DNA from: CAVUFH01 sp963740835
GTDB lineage: Bacteria; Actinomycetota; Acidimicrobiia; IMCC26256; PALSA-610
Direction: 5' to 3'
NCBI GenBank assembly: GCA_963740835.1
Contig: CAVUFH010000007.1
Span: 248,001 to 312,000 of the forward strand
Length of the DNA stretch: 64,000 nt
The first letter of the stretch is position 1. The number at the start of each line of letters is the position of its first letter. Below the pieces are notes generated by a model. It had not been told where the DNA came from, searched no databases, and saw nothing but the letters and a program-made list of their open reading frames with translations. This document shows positions 1-8,248 of the stretch, one piece after another. Made by a program: the position numbers and the translations under genes.

Positions 1-41
1 GCCTCCTCCGCTCGTCGATCGCCCGGAAGCGATTAGCTCGG

Positions 42-60
42 ATAATAAATATCCGGATAT
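42..60. promoter_or_regulatory. AT-rich palindromic operator-like site
   Basis: Positions 49-60 are a perfect 12-base palindrome (ATATCCGGATAT) in an AT-rich island. Its left half also pairs with an upstream GGATA at 40-44, so three GGATA/TATCC half-sites lie close together. It sits about 70 bases before the first gene. This spacing fits a repressor or activator site, but the regulator is unknown. Confidence 0.4.
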
Positions 61-131
61 GTGCTGTCAACGTAACCGGGGCGGCCGGAATTCGGCGCCG
101 GCCGGCCCGACGCGCCCGGCACAATGGCGGC

Positions 132-491
132 ATGGCGATCGCCGAGATCCCGGAACCGCCCTACTACGCGGTGATCTTCACGTCACTGCGGAACCAGCAA
201 CCGGATGACGGGTACGAGGACACCGCGGACCGGATGTTCGAGCTCGCGGCCGACCAGCCCGGCTTCCTCGGCGTGGAGTCGGCGCGCCACGGCCTCGGCA
301 TCACGGTCTGCTACTGGACCGACGAAGCTTCCATCGCCGCGTGGAAGGCCCACGCCGAGCACACGCTCGCGCAAGAGCGGGGCCGGACCGAGTGGTACCG
401 GCAGTACGCGTTGCGCGTTGCGCGCGTCGAACGCGCCTACACCGTGACGACGGGGCTCGGCAGCACGGCTGTGGGCGAAGCCGGCGTCTGA
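132..491 (+). CDS. Antibiotic biosynthesis monooxygenase (ABM) domain protein
   Basis: A 119-residue protein that fits the small dimeric alpha/beta-barrel ABM fold. The middle has the usual pattern of a GF(L)GVES strand, a YW strand and an AAWKAHAEH helix, followed by a helix ending EWYRQYALRV. Members are heme-degrading or cofactor-free oxygenases, or have no known activity; the substrate cannot be told from sequence. The ATG is preceded by CACAAT ending 6 bases upstream and no Shine-Dalgarno site, so the message may be leaderless. The stop overlaps the ATG of the next gene by one base, which implies co-transcription with the GNAT gene. Confidence 0.75.
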   Translation: MAIAEIPEPPYYAVIFTSLRNQQPDDGYEDTADRMFELAADQPGFLGVESARHGLGITVCYWTDEASIAAWKAHAEHTLAQERGRTEWYRQYALRVARVERAYTVTTGLGSTAVGEAGV

Positions 492-1063
492 TGCTCCCCG
501 AACGCATCGAGCTGCCGGACGCGGTGCTGCGACCGTTCCGCACATCTGACGCCGACGCGCTGGCGCGCGCGGTCCGAGAGAGCCTCGAGCACTTGCGGCC
601 ATGGATGCCGTGGGCAAACAACGGGTCGGCCGAACCCGATTTCCAACGGCGGCGGCTCAGCGCGGTCGTGCAGCAGTGGGATCGCGGTGACGAGTACCAA
701 TACGGGCTGTTCGATCCCGAGGAAACGCGTGTGCTCGGCTCGTTCGGGCTCATGACGCGACGTGGTCGCGGCAGCCTGGAGATCGGTTACTGGGTGCACG
801 TGGACGCGACGGGTCGCGGGCACGCGACCCGTGCCGCGGCCGCGCTCACGGACGTCGCGCTCACCGTCCGCGGCGTACGGCAGGTCCTCATCTACACGGA
901 CGAGGCGAACGTGCGCAGCGCGGCGATTCCCAAGAGGCTCGGGTTCGAACTCGTGCGCATCGAGCCCGCGGATCGCATCGCCTCGAGCGAGACCGGACGC
1001 CAGCAGGTGTGGCGGCGCACGACCCCGATCGGAACCGACGGACCGCCGGCACCGCCGGTGTGA
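491..1063 (+). CDS. GNAT family N-acetyltransferase (RimJ/RimL type)
   Basis: A 190-residue acetyltransferase. It opens with the RimJ/RimL-type pattern (LRPFRTSDADALARAV), followed by the acetyl-CoA-binding strand and loop EIGYWVHVDATGRGHATRA, where RGHAT is the pyrophosphate loop. It closes with the NVRSAAIPKRLGFELV motif typical of the family C-terminus. It probably acetylates a protein N-terminus or a small amine; the acceptor is unknown. The ATG shares one base with the upstream TGA. A longer in-frame start at 341 exists but would lie inside the ABM gene and lacks family similarity. Confidence 0.85.
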   Translation: MLPERIELPDAVLRPFRTSDADALARAVRESLEHLRPWMPWANNGSAEPDFQRRRLSAVVQQWDRGDEYQYGLFDPEETRVLGSFGLMTRRGRGSLEIGYWVHVDATGRGHATRAAAALTDVALTVRGVRQVLIYTDEANVRSAAIPKRLGFELVRIEPADRIASSETGRQQVWRRTTPIGTDGPPAPPV

Positions 1064-1076
1064 CGCGCGGCTCGGC

Positions 1077-1940
1077 TCAGTAGGCGCGGACGCGCGCGGG
1101 GTCTTCCGCGAGGAACTGCACGATCGCCGCCATCCGGAATCCCATCGCCATGTCGTCGACGGAGAACGCGAAGACGCGTCGATCGGTGATCGTGAACTCG
1201 GGAAAGCGCGCCCCGATCGCGGTCTCGATCTCGGCCGAGATGGGATTGCGGAGCTCGACCTCGATACCGAACGGCGGATGCGCCTCGGGTGCGTCGACCT
1301 CGCCGGCGCGCACCCGCTCGACCGCGCGAGTCGCGGCGCCGTGGATGAGGCGTTGCGCGCGTACCGGCGGGATGATCACTGCCGCCTCCCGTGAGAGCGC
1401 GCGCTTGACCACCGCGGTCTCGATGCCGGGGCACACCTTCTCCATGATCCCGGCCACGACATCGTCGCCGGTGATGAGCGCGGTCGGGACCCCGCGCTGG
1501 GTCGCGGCGAGCGCGAACATCTCGCCCTCCGACAGTGCGCGGCCGTCGAGTCGCACGTCCTTGTACGCGCCGTAGCTGATCGTGTGCGCGCACACGCCGG
1601 GATAGTGCCCCGCGCTGGCATGATGACCGACGAGGAACATCGCGTCGAACGAATCGTCGAGTGCCCACATCGTCGTGGGTCCGCCGCGCGGTTGCCCGCG
1701 CACGACGTCCACCTCGGGATCGATCTCGTCGAGCACGAGGTTGCACAACATCTCGACGCCGTGGTTCTCCTCCACGACGAACTCGGTCGCACCCGCGGCC
1801 CGCGCCCCGGCGACCGCGGCGTTGACGTCCGCCGTCATCCAGCTCCGCGCCCGCTGGTAGTCCTGACCGCGCGTCGCGACGTCGGCCCATCGGGTGACGC
1901 CGCTGACGCCTTCCATGTCGACCGAGATGAAGATCCGCAC
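1077..1940 (-). CDS. M55 family D-aminopeptidase (DppA-like)
   Basis: A 287-residue zinc peptidase of family M55. With the GTG start at 1940 the metal ligands fall at the DppA numbering: Asp8 and Glu10 in the opening SVDMEGVSGV strand, His60 in VEENHG, a His pair at 106-107 (VGHHA) and a Glu near 138-140 (ALSEGEM). Members hydrolyse D-amino-acid peptides and may feed cell-wall peptide recycling. No signal peptide is visible, so it is cytoplasmic. A TAGCGT hexamer ends 7 bases before the GTG, which suggests a leaderless message and supports this start over the long upstream open frame. Confidence 0.85.
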   Translation of the reverse strand: MRIFISVDMEGVSGVTRWADVATRGQDYQRARSWMTADVNAAVAGARAAGATEFVVEENHGVEMLCNLVLDEIDPEVDVVRGQPRGGPTTMWALDDSFDAMFLVGHHASAGHYPGVCAHTISYGAYKDVRLDGRALSEGEMFALAATQRGVPTALITGDDVVAGIMEKVCPGIETAVVKRALSREAAVIIPPVRAQRLIHGAATRAVERVRAGEVDAPEAHPPFGIEVELRNPISAEIETAIGARFPEFTITDRRVFAFSVDDMAMGFRMAAIVQFLAEDPARVRAY

Positions 1941-1997
1941 GCCGCCGACGCTACCCGGGCCTGGACATCGTCCGCTCGGTGCGGTTACCTGCCGGTC

Positions 1998-2483
1998 GTG
2001 GCCGACGACCCGTTTCACGCGATCGTGCAGTCGCTCGACTTTCCGATGCTCGTCGTGACGACCGCAGGCGGCGGCGAGCGAAGCGGTTGCCTGGTCGGCT
2101 TCCATTCGCAGTGCAGCATCGACCCGCGGCGCTGGCTCGTGTGCATCTCTGTCGTGAACCACACCTACCGGGTCGTGCAACGCGCACAGACCCTCGTCAC
2201 GCACTTCTTGCGCGACGACCAACTCGAGCTGGCGCAAGTGTTCGGCGCGGAGACCGGCGACGCGGTCGACAAGTTCGCGCAGTGCGCGTGGCATGACGGC
2301 CCGGATGGCGTCCCCGTGCTCGACGGCTGCGACTGGATGGCAGGACGCATCATCGATCGTGTCGATCTCGGCGACCACGAAGGCCAGCTCGTCGACGTCA
2401 TCGACGCCGGTCTCGACCACCCGAGCGCCCGTCAGCTCGGCTTCGGGCGGGTCGAGCGGCTCGTACCCGGGCACCCCGCGTAA
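1998..2483 (+). CDS. Flavin reductase-like FMN-binding protein
   Basis: A 161-residue protein of the flavin-reductase/FMN-binding split-barrel group. The N-terminal PFHAIVQSLDFPMLVVTT and the following GCLVGFHSQCSIDPRRWLVCIS match the FMN-pocket region where the phosphate-binding SQCS turn lies. Such proteins reduce FMN for a partner oxygenase or carry FMN themselves. The GTG at 1998 is chosen because TTACCT ends exactly 7 bases upstream, the spacing seen at other leaderless genes here. It is divergent from the M55 gene, with promoters in the 57-base gap. Confidence 0.75.
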   Translation: MADDPFHAIVQSLDFPMLVVTTAGGGERSGCLVGFHSQCSIDPRRWLVCISVVNHTYRVVQRAQTLVTHFLRDDQLELAQVFGAETGDAVDKFAQCAWHDGPDGVPVLDGCDWMAGRIIDRVDLGDHEGQLVDVIDAGLDHPSARQLGFGRVERLVPGHPA

Positions 2484-2513
2484 CGACGCCGCGTGACGCA
2501 GCAAACTGGGTCC

Positions 2514-4025
2514 ATGCTGCTCGCCGACGTCGTCGAGACCTCGACCACGGTTTCCGCGACGCGCTCACGGCTCGCGAAGGTCGCCGCGTTGGCGTCGCTG
2601 CTGGCGCGCGTCCCGCCCGACGAGATCGTGGCCGCGACTGGCTACCTCGTCGGCGACGCACCCCAAGGCCGCATCGGCATCGGTTGGGCGACCCTGCGCG
2701 ACCTTGACGCCGGCAACGCGGGCGAGCCGCAGCTGACCGTCGCCGACGTCTCGAACACGATCGATGCCGTGCGCGACGCCACCGGCCCCGGCTCGGTCCG
2801 TGCCCGACGCGAACACCTCACCTCACTGTTCGCCCGCGCCACGCCGACCGAGGCCGACTTTCTCCGCCGGCTGCTGCTCGGCGAGCTGCGGCAGGGCGCG
2901 CTCGAAGGGGTGATGACCGACGCCATCGCCCGCGCGTCCAATGTTCCGCGCGCCGTCGTACAGCGCGCCGCAATGTTGAGCGGTGACCTGCGCACGACCG
3001 CGCAACTCGCGCTCACCGGCGGCGCGGACGCGCTCACGGAGATCGCGCTCGATGTGCTGCGACCGATCCTGCCGATGCTCGCGGCAACCTCGGAAGACGT
3101 TACACAGGCGCTCGGCGCGACCGGCCTCGCGTCGGTCGAATGGAAGCTCGACGGTGCGCGCATACAAGTGCACCGCGTGGGTGACGAGGTGCGCGTGTAC
3201 ACGCGGAACCTCAACGACGTCACCGAACGGCTGCCCGAGGTCGTCGCCGCCGTGCACACCTTCCCTGCTCACACCCTGATCCTCGACGGCGAGGCCATCG
3301 GGGTCGGCGAGGACGAGCGGCCCGACCGCTTCCAGGACACGATGAGCCGCTTCGGGCGCCAGCAACTCGACGCGCAGGGCATCCCGCTCAGCGCATTCTT
3401 CTTCGACTGCCTCCGTCTCGACGACCGCGACCTGCTCGACGAACCGCTCGACCTACGCATCGACGCGCTGACGACCGTCGCCGGCGAGCGCGTCATCCCT
3501 GCGATCCGGACCGACGATCCCGAAGTTGCCGGTACCTTCCTCGACGCCGCGCTCGCGGCCGGGCACGAAGGCGTGATGGTGAAGGCGCTCACGTCGACGT
3601 ACGAGGCCGGTCGCCGCGGTGGCGCGTGGCGGAAGGTGAAGCCCGTGCGCACCCTCGACCTCGTGGTGCTCGCGGCCGAATGGGGCAGCGGACGGCGACG
3701 GGGATGGTTGTCGAACCTGCACCTCGGCGCCCGCGGCGCCGACGGCGAGTTCGTGATGGTCGGCAAGACGTTCAAGGGCCTCACCGACCAGTTGCTCACG
3801 TGGCAGACCGAGCGCTTCCAGGAGATCAAGGTGTCCGAGGACGGTCACGTGGTGTACGTACGGCCGGAGATGGTCGTCGAGATCGCGCTCGACGGCGTGC
3901 AAGCCTCCCGCCGCTACGCAGGCGGTGTCGCGCTCCGCTTCGCCCGCGTCCGCCGCTACCGCGACGACAAGTCACCCGAGGTCGCCGACACCATAGAAAC
4001 CGTCCGCGCCCTGCTCTCGGCCTAG
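2514..4025 (+). CDS. ligB: ATP-dependent DNA ligase (LigB type)
   Basis: A 503-residue ATP-dependent DNA ligase close in plan to mycobacterial LigB. An N-terminal DNA-binding domain covers about residues 1-190. The adenylation motif EWKLDGARIQVHR contains the nucleophile Lys211. Later come the DGE motif (LILDGEAIG), EGVMVKALTSTYEAGRR and WRKVKP, then an OB-fold domain. It seals nicks in repair; the NAD-dependent LigA would be the replicative enzyme elsewhere. The start MLLADV aligns with known LigB N-termini, and CAAACT ends 6 bases upstream. The stop TAG overlaps the stop of the next, convergent gene inside CTAG. Confidence 0.92.
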   Translation: MLLADVVETSTTVSATRSRLAKVAALASLLARVPPDEIVAATGYLVGDAPQGRIGIGWATLRDLDAGNAGEPQLTVADVSNTIDAVRDATGPGSVRARREHLTSLFARATPTEADFLRRLLLGELRQGALEGVMTDAIARASNVPRAVVQRAAMLSGDLRTTAQLALTGGADALTEIALDVLRPILPMLAATSEDVTQALGATGLASVEWKLDGARIQVHRVGDEVRVYTRNLNDVTERLPEVVAAVHTFPAHTLILDGEAIGVGEDERPDRFQDTMSRFGRQQLDAQGIPLSAFFFDCLRLDDRDLLDEPLDLRIDALTTVAGERVIPAIRTDDPEVAGTFLDAALAAGHEGVMVKALTSTYEAGRRGGAWRKVKPVRTLDLVVLAAEWGSGRRRGWLSNLHLGARGADGEFVMVGKTFKGLTDQLLTWQTERFQEIKVSEDGHVVYVRPEMVVEIALDGVQASRRYAGGVALRFARVRRYRDDKSPEVADTIETVRALLSA

Positions 4026-4396
4026 GCCTGAGGGATCTGCTGCATGTACTGGTTGAGATCGAAGTAGTCGCGCCACACGGCAATCTTGCCGTCGCGCACT
4101 TCGAAGGTCCCCATCACCGGCAACTCGATCGTCGCATTCGGAAGCACGAACACGTCGACCCGTTCCGTCAGGACGACATTGCCCTCACCGACGATGTGCA
4201 GCACACGGAACTCGATGCGCTCGACGCCGGTCGTGAACATCGCGAACGTCGCCTTGATCGCGTCCTTGCCGGTGACCGGCGCGACGGGGATGTTGTGGTA
4301 CACCGCGTCGTCAGTGAAGTAGTCCATCAGGGCGTCGATGTCACCCTTCTCGAACTGGGCGCAGAAGTTCCGTACGAGGTCGATGGCGTCAGACAT
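4022..4396 (-). CDS. SnoaL/limonene-epoxide-hydrolase-like protein
   Basis: A 124-residue protein of the NTF2-like superfamily, nearest to limonene-1,2-epoxide hydrolase. It shows the AIDLVRNFCAQFEKGDIDALMDYFTDDAVYHN opening helix-turn, then VTGKDAIKATF and a C-terminal WRDYFDLNQY strand. The fold is an open cone with an internal pocket, and family members hydrolyse epoxides or isomerise polyketide and steroid intermediates. The substrate is unknown. TAGTCT ends 6 bases before the ATG, as at other likely leaderless genes. It is convergent with ligB and the two stop codons share CTAG. Confidence 0.75.
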   Translation of the reverse strand: MSDAIDLVRNFCAQFEKGDIDALMDYFTDDAVYHNIPVAPVTGKDAIKATFAMFTTGVERIEFRVLHIVGEGNVVLTERVDVFVLPNATIELPVMGTFEVRDGKIAVWRDYFDLNQYMQQIPQA

Positions 4397-4420
4397 GGTC
4401 GCAGACTACGCAGTGACGTC

Positions 4421-4885
4421 TCAGTCGAGCACGACGTCGGGCTTGGGAAAGCCTTCGGTTTCGCACAGCATGTAGTACGCCTGCAGGATGCCGCCGGCGT
4501 CGACGATGGACTCGACGTTGCCGTCCGCATCGAGGTTGAGGTTCGCACCCCAGATCGCGAAGAACACGTCGGTGGGCTCGTCGTTGTCGTCCGGGACGAT
4601 GAGCGTGTGCACCGACCCGGCCGGCTCGTAGAGGAACGAGCCGGCGGTGTTGACGAAGTCCGACTCTTTGTACTTCCAAGCACCTGAGGTCGTGAACGCG
4701 TACACCGGACCGGTGTGCTTGTGTGTCTGCACCTTGTATCCCGCTTGGAAGCGGTTGCGGATCACCCACAGGCCTTCGCGCTCTTTCACCTGGAGCACCT
4801 TGAGCAGCGATCCCTCGCCGATGTCGACCCAGGGCAGCTCGTCGTCGCCGCGGTGGATGGCAGTGGGAACTTCGAGCATCGTCAT
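4421..4885 (-). CDS. Cupin, 2,4'-dihydroxyacetophenone dioxygenase-like
   Basis: A 154-residue single-domain cupin. It resembles proteins annotated as 2,4'-dihydroxyacetophenone dioxygenase family: the metal-binding cupin motif 1 is QTHKHTGPVYAFTTSG with two histidines, and a second strand block GSFLYEPAGSVHTL carries another histidine. The true start MTMLEV at 4885 is favoured over a longer frame because TATCCT ends 6 bases upstream and the extra residues look non-coding. It probably binds Fe or Mn; the substrate is unproven. Confidence 0.75.
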   Translation of the reverse strand: MTMLEVPTAIHRGDDELPWVDIGEGSLLKVLQVKEREGLWVIRNRFQAGYKVQTHKHTGPVYAFTTSGAWKYKESDFVNTAGSFLYEPAGSVHTLIVPDDNDEPTDVFFAIWGANLNLDADGNVESIVDAGGILQAYYMLCETEGFPKPDVVLD

Positions 4886-4977
4886 GCGGCGAGGATAATC
4901 TCGCCGCGCTTCCCTTCGCCCTTCCCCGGTCGACATTCGGGCGCCCTTTACCGGCGCATAGGCAGGGGAGATGGACA

Positions 4978-5884
4978 TTGAACGAGGCGGAAGCGCGACT
5001 CGTCGAGGCTGCGGAACAGCAATACGGCATCGTTTCTCGCGCGCAAGCACTCGCGTGCGGACTGACGAAGGCGCGGCTCGAGCACCGCGTCACAGACGCC
5101 CGGCTCGAGGTCATCCAGCCGGGCGTGTACCGGATACCGGGCTCGCCGCCGAACGCTCGGCAGCGCGCGATCGCTGCATGTCTGCGGCTCGGGTCGGACG
5201 CCCGGGTCTCGCATCTCACCGCCGCTGCGTTTGCTGCGTCTGGACGGATGCAGAAGCCGAGCACTGCACGTGACGGTGCCAGTACAGGTTCGACGGCGGA
5301 ACCCCGGATCGGACGTCGCGATCCATCGGGTCAAGACAGCGATGCCCGCCATCGATCATGCGACGATCGACGGCATTCCGTGCACCTCGGCGACGCGCAC
5401 GATCATCGACGTCGCGCAATACCTCGATGATGAGATGCTCGAGGTCGCGTTCGAGTCGGCACGACGCATGGGGCTCAGCGCTCCGGCGGCTTTGGCGAAG
5501 CGAGCGGACGCGCTGTGCGGCAGTGGCAGGCCTGGATCTGCAGCAATTCGCAGGCTGCTCGCACATCAACGAGCTGGCGATCCCGCGCTCCACTACCGGC
5601 TCGAGGTGAAGATGGCGCGTCTGTTGCGTACTCCGCGGCTGCCGTCACCGACGCGGCAGTTCTCGCTCGGTCGGTTTCGGATCGACTTCGCATATCCGCC
5701 GAAGCGGCTCGGGTTGGAGTGTGAAGGATTCGACTACCACGGCAACCGGCTCACGTGGAAACGAGACAAGCGGCGGACGGCGTGGATCGAAGCGCAGGAT
5801 TGGCGGTTGCTGTTCGTGACGTGGGACGACGTGACGCAACGACCGGAGGAGACGATCGAACGGATCCGCCTCGCGCTGGCCTAG
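4978..5884 (+). CDS. AbiEi-like antitoxin N-domain / DUF559 protein, frame-interrupted
   Basis: Two open frames make one protein of about 300 residues. The first (from TTG 4978, with GGGGAG upstream) carries an AbiEi-like winged helix: QQYGIVSRAQALACGL, LEVIQPGVYRIPG and SHLTAAA. The second, from about 5231, continues LLRLDGCRSRALHVTVP and ends in a DUF559-like endonuclease-fold segment with FRIDFAYPPKRLGLECEGFDYH. Removing one T from TTT at 5230-5232 joins them exactly. No AbiEii nucleotidyltransferase partner is adjacent, so this is a stand-alone member of a common actinobacterial family rather than a proven toxin-antitoxin pair. Its stop overlaps that of the next cupin within CTAG. Confidence 0.7.
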
Positions 5885-6246
5885 AGCCACTCGGGGGTGT
5901 CGACGGTTTTGGCGTCTCTTACATTGCCGGTGTTGAGGGTCGATGCGGGTTCGATCAGCACGACGTGAACGGTCGCGTCGGCGACGGGGCGGTGCTCGAC
6001 GCTCTTGGGGACGACGACGAACTGGCCCGGACCGACTTCGAGCTCGCGGTCGCGCAGCTGCATGCGCAGGCGACCGTCGACCACGAGGAACAGCTCGTCC
6101 TCGTCGTCGTGGTGGTGCCAGACGAACTCCCCTTCCAGCTTCACGACCTTCACGTGACTGCCGTTGAGCTCGGCGACGATGCGCGGGTGCCAGCGGTCGT
6201 CGAAGCGGGCGAACTTGTCGGTGAGGTCGACGACTTCGATGTCCAC
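5881..6246 (-). CDS. Small cupin domain protein
   Basis: A 121-residue one-domain cupin with motif 1 FVWHHHDDEDELFLVVDG (three consecutive histidines and a glutamate) and motif 2 QFVVVPKSVEHRPV with a further histidine, so all usual metal ligands are present. It resembles the short mannose-6-phosphate-isomerase-like cupins of unknown function. A GGAG Shine-Dalgarno lies before the ATG. It is the last gene of the minus-strand operon starting at 9447, 21 bases after the SCO6745-like gene. Confidence 0.75.
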   Translation of the reverse strand: MDIEVVDLTDKFARFDDRWHPRIVAELNGSHVKVVKLEGEFVWHHHDDEDELFLVVDGRLRMQLRDRELEVGPGQFVVVPKSVEHRPVADATVHVVLIEPASTLNTGNVRDAKTVDTPEWL

Positions 6247-6267
6247 GCGACGCTCCTTCGGACAGGT

Positions 6268-6993
6268 CTAGGTGACGGCGGTCGCGATCTGGTTGAGCAG
6301 GTCGACGAGCTCGGTGCGCTCGTTCTCGTCGAGCAGTGCGAAGTGCTTGCCGAGCATGCGATCGGTGCGTGATTCGGCCAGTGCCCAACGTTCGTGCAGC
6401 GGCTCGGGCTCGGGGAACGGTTCGGGCCAGCCGAACGCGCCGGCGAGGTCCGGCGCGCGCACGATGAGCGCTTCGACCGGCCGCAGCCCGACCGTGAGCA
6501 CCGCCGCGCCGTGCAGCGCGCCGCGCAACTCCCGCACCTCGTTCAGCCGGTGCTGCACCAGCGCCTCCGACAACGCGGGTTCAGGAAACGTGCGCACCGC
6601 CGCGAACACCGGGGCCCCGGCCACGGCCGCGCCGTCCACGATCCGGCCGAGCAAGGTGGCCGCACGGGAGTAGTCGGGCCCGTCTTCGAAGTGCTCCTCC
6701 GCCCACAAGTGTCCGCATGTCAGCCACTCGGTCGCGGCCGCTCGGCGCGGGAGCACGGTCGCGCTGCGTTCCCACGCGGCCCTGATCGCGTTCGCCGCGA
6801 ACACCCAGAACGCGGCGGTGACGACATCGGCCGGCACGTCGCCGAGCGCACCCCCGCGACCGGCGACGTAGAAGTCCACGCCTTCGAAGCCGAGCTCGGC
6901 GCCGCGGGTGAAGGTGGCCGCGTCGATCATGAACCCGGCCGGAGTACGGACCACGGTCGCGGCGGTGTCGTGCGCGGCCTGTTCCGGCGTCAT
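6268..6993 (-). CDS. SCO6745-family-like conserved protein
   Basis: A 241-residue alpha-helical protein that I recognise only loosely, as related to the SCO6745 family of actinobacterial proteins. Visible features are GFMIDAATF near the start, TECLTCGHLWAEEHF-like text in the middle (GHLWAEEHFEDGPDYS), and a helical C-terminus with LLDENERTELVDLLNQI that looks like a MarR-type four-helix end. The ATG overlaps the Fae-like gene stop by 4 bases (ATGA), so the two are translationally coupled. The function is unknown; context suggests a role beside the dioxygenase and Fae-like proteins. Confidence 0.55.
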   Translation of the reverse strand: MTPEQAAHDTAATVVRTPAGFMIDAATFTRGAELGFEGVDFYVAGRGGALGDVPADVVTAAFWVFAANAIRAAWERSATVLPRRAAATEWLTCGHLWAEEHFEDGPDYSRAATLLGRIVDGAAVAGAPVFAAVRTFPEPALSEALVQHRLNEVRELRGALHGAAVLTVGLRPVEALIVRAPDLAGAFGWPEPFPEPEPLHERWALAESRTDRMLGKHFALLDENERTELVDLLNQIATAVT

Positions 6994-7493
6994 GGTTCGA
7001 AGTAGGGGTTGCGGGGCTGCGTGACCGGGAGGAGATCGGCGACGGACGGCCGCGTGTCGCGACCCGCGGCGAGCGCAGCCAGCGTTGCGGCTTCGTTGTT
7101 CGCGTAGACGGCCGACGGGTCACCGGCCGCGGGATTCACCCACACCGCCGCGATGAGCACGAGGGAGTGGATGTCGGCGTGGATGATCACGTCCTCGTGC
7201 AGCGCGGCGAGCACGCCCGCGGCCACGCCGGCCTGGGCGGCACCCCACGTGAGCTGGCCGTGACGATCGTTGGCGATCGTCGCCTTGTTGACGAACAGCG
7301 TCATCGGTTGCACCGGGAGGTTGGGCTCGGCAACCACCACGAACGGCGCGTGTCCCGCGCTCGGCGACGCGAGCGCGTTGGCCCATGCCCCGCCGATCGG
7401 CCCGTCGCGCGGCCCGAGCACGGTGTTCACGTGCGCGGCGTCGACACCTTCACCCGCGAAGCCCTCACCGATCTGGACCAGCAGCGCGGTCAC
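6990..7493 (-). CDS. Formaldehyde-activating enzyme (Fae) family protein
   Basis: A 167-residue homologue of formaldehyde-activating enzyme. After the GTG start the protein reads LVQIGEGFAGEG, then AAHVNTVLGPRDGPIGGAWANAL, whose His21 corresponds to the catalytic histidine of Fae. It continues with HAPFVVVAEPNLPVQP and GQLTWGAAQAGVAAGV, all landmarks of the family. Fae condenses formaldehyde with a tetrahydropterin in methylotrophs; some homologues have other roles, so the cofactor here is open. The GTG overlaps the upstream dioxygenase stop (GTGA). The 2OG dioxygenase next door could be a formaldehyde source. Confidence 0.82.
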   Translation of the reverse strand: MTALLVQIGEGFAGEGVDAAHVNTVLGPRDGPIGGAWANALASPSAGHAPFVVVAEPNLPVQPMTLFVNKATIANDRHGQLTWGAAQAGVAAGVLAALHEDVIIHADIHSLVLIAAVWVNPAAGDPSAVYANNEAATLAALAAGRDTRPSVADLLPVTQPRNPYFEP

Positions 7494-8248
7494 GCGACCC
7501 GCCCGTATCGGACTTCCTTCAGCAGATCGCTCGACATCGTGCCCGGCTTCGTGTCGTACCCGAGGAGCGCGACGAGGCGGGACTTCGGGCCGGCGATCGG
7601 GCTGACGCGGTGGAGCGAGTAGCGCCCCGCGAACACGAGCAGGGTGCCCGGCGTCATCGGCAACGTCACGACGTCGTCCGGCGCGCCTCCAAGGACGCGC
7701 GCGACGTCGTCGTAGCGCTCGTCGTGAGCGGTGCGGATCCGTGGCGCGACCTCGAAGTCGCCACCGGTGTCGGCGCCCTGCACTGCCAGCGAGACGACGA
7801 AGTCGGTCTGGTCGAAGTGCCACTGCAGCTGGTCGCCGTTCCCCATCACCGCGAGGTTCAGCGCGCCGAGAGGGTCCGCGTAGGGGTAGACCATGTCGAG
7901 CTCGAGGAGCGCGGCGACCAGTTCCGTGAGCCGGTCCCACTCGTACAGGCGCCGGATCGGCGAGTCGGGCGGGAAGAGGTCGTAGGCGACCGCCCCGAGC
8001 GCGTAGTCGCCGAGCCACTGCTGCGGGTGATCGAGCGGGAACGACTCGTCCGGGAAGCCGAGGTACACGGTGCCGAGGCCGCCACTGCGATGCGCGAGTG
8101 AGGCGAGGCGCCGCGCGTCTGCGACGAACGCCGGGAGCGCCGCCTCGGGCACGAAGCCCGGGATCTCGCACGCTCCCGTCTCTCGCAGCTGCGCGCGCCC
8201 GGTCTCGACGATCCCGAAGTCGAGGTCGACGAGCTCGGTGAGGTTCAC
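7490..8248 (-). CDS. 2-oxoglutarate/Fe(II)-dependent dioxygenase
   Basis: A 252-residue oxygenase of the group that includes HalD/BesD-like amino-acid oxygenases. The iron ligands are visible as His144-x-Asp146 (QWHFDQTDF) and His213 (GRYSLHRVSP), with Arg224 in the SRLVALLGYD strand as the likely 2-oxoglutarate anchor. An aspartate rather than glycine in HxD argues for hydroxylation or demethylation and against halogenation. GTG at 8248 overlaps the amidohydrolase stop by 4 bases, and its own stop overlaps the Fae-like GTG, so all three genes are coupled. The substrate is unknown. Confidence 0.82.
   Translation of the reverse strand: MNLTELVDLDFGIVETGRAQLRETGACEIPGFVPEAALPAFVADARRLASLAHRSGGLGTVYLGFPDESFPLDHPQQWLGDYALGAVAYDLFPPDSPIRRLYEWDRLTELVAALLELDMVYPYADPLGALNLAVMGNGDQLQWHFDQTDFVVSLAVQGADTGGDFEVAPRIRTAHDERYDDVARVLGGAPDDVVTLPMTPGTLLVFAGRYSLHRVSPIAGPKSRLVALLGYDTKPGTMSSDLLKEVRYGRVA

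Noticed and set aside
4978..5884. Type IV toxin-antitoxin locus
   Set aside because: Only the AbiEi-like winged helix is present, with a DUF559-like C-terminus; no AbiEii toxin gene is adjacent.
7490..8248. BesD-like radical halogenase
   Set aside because: The iron-binding aspartate is present (HFD), whereas halogenases have glycine there to leave room for chloride.
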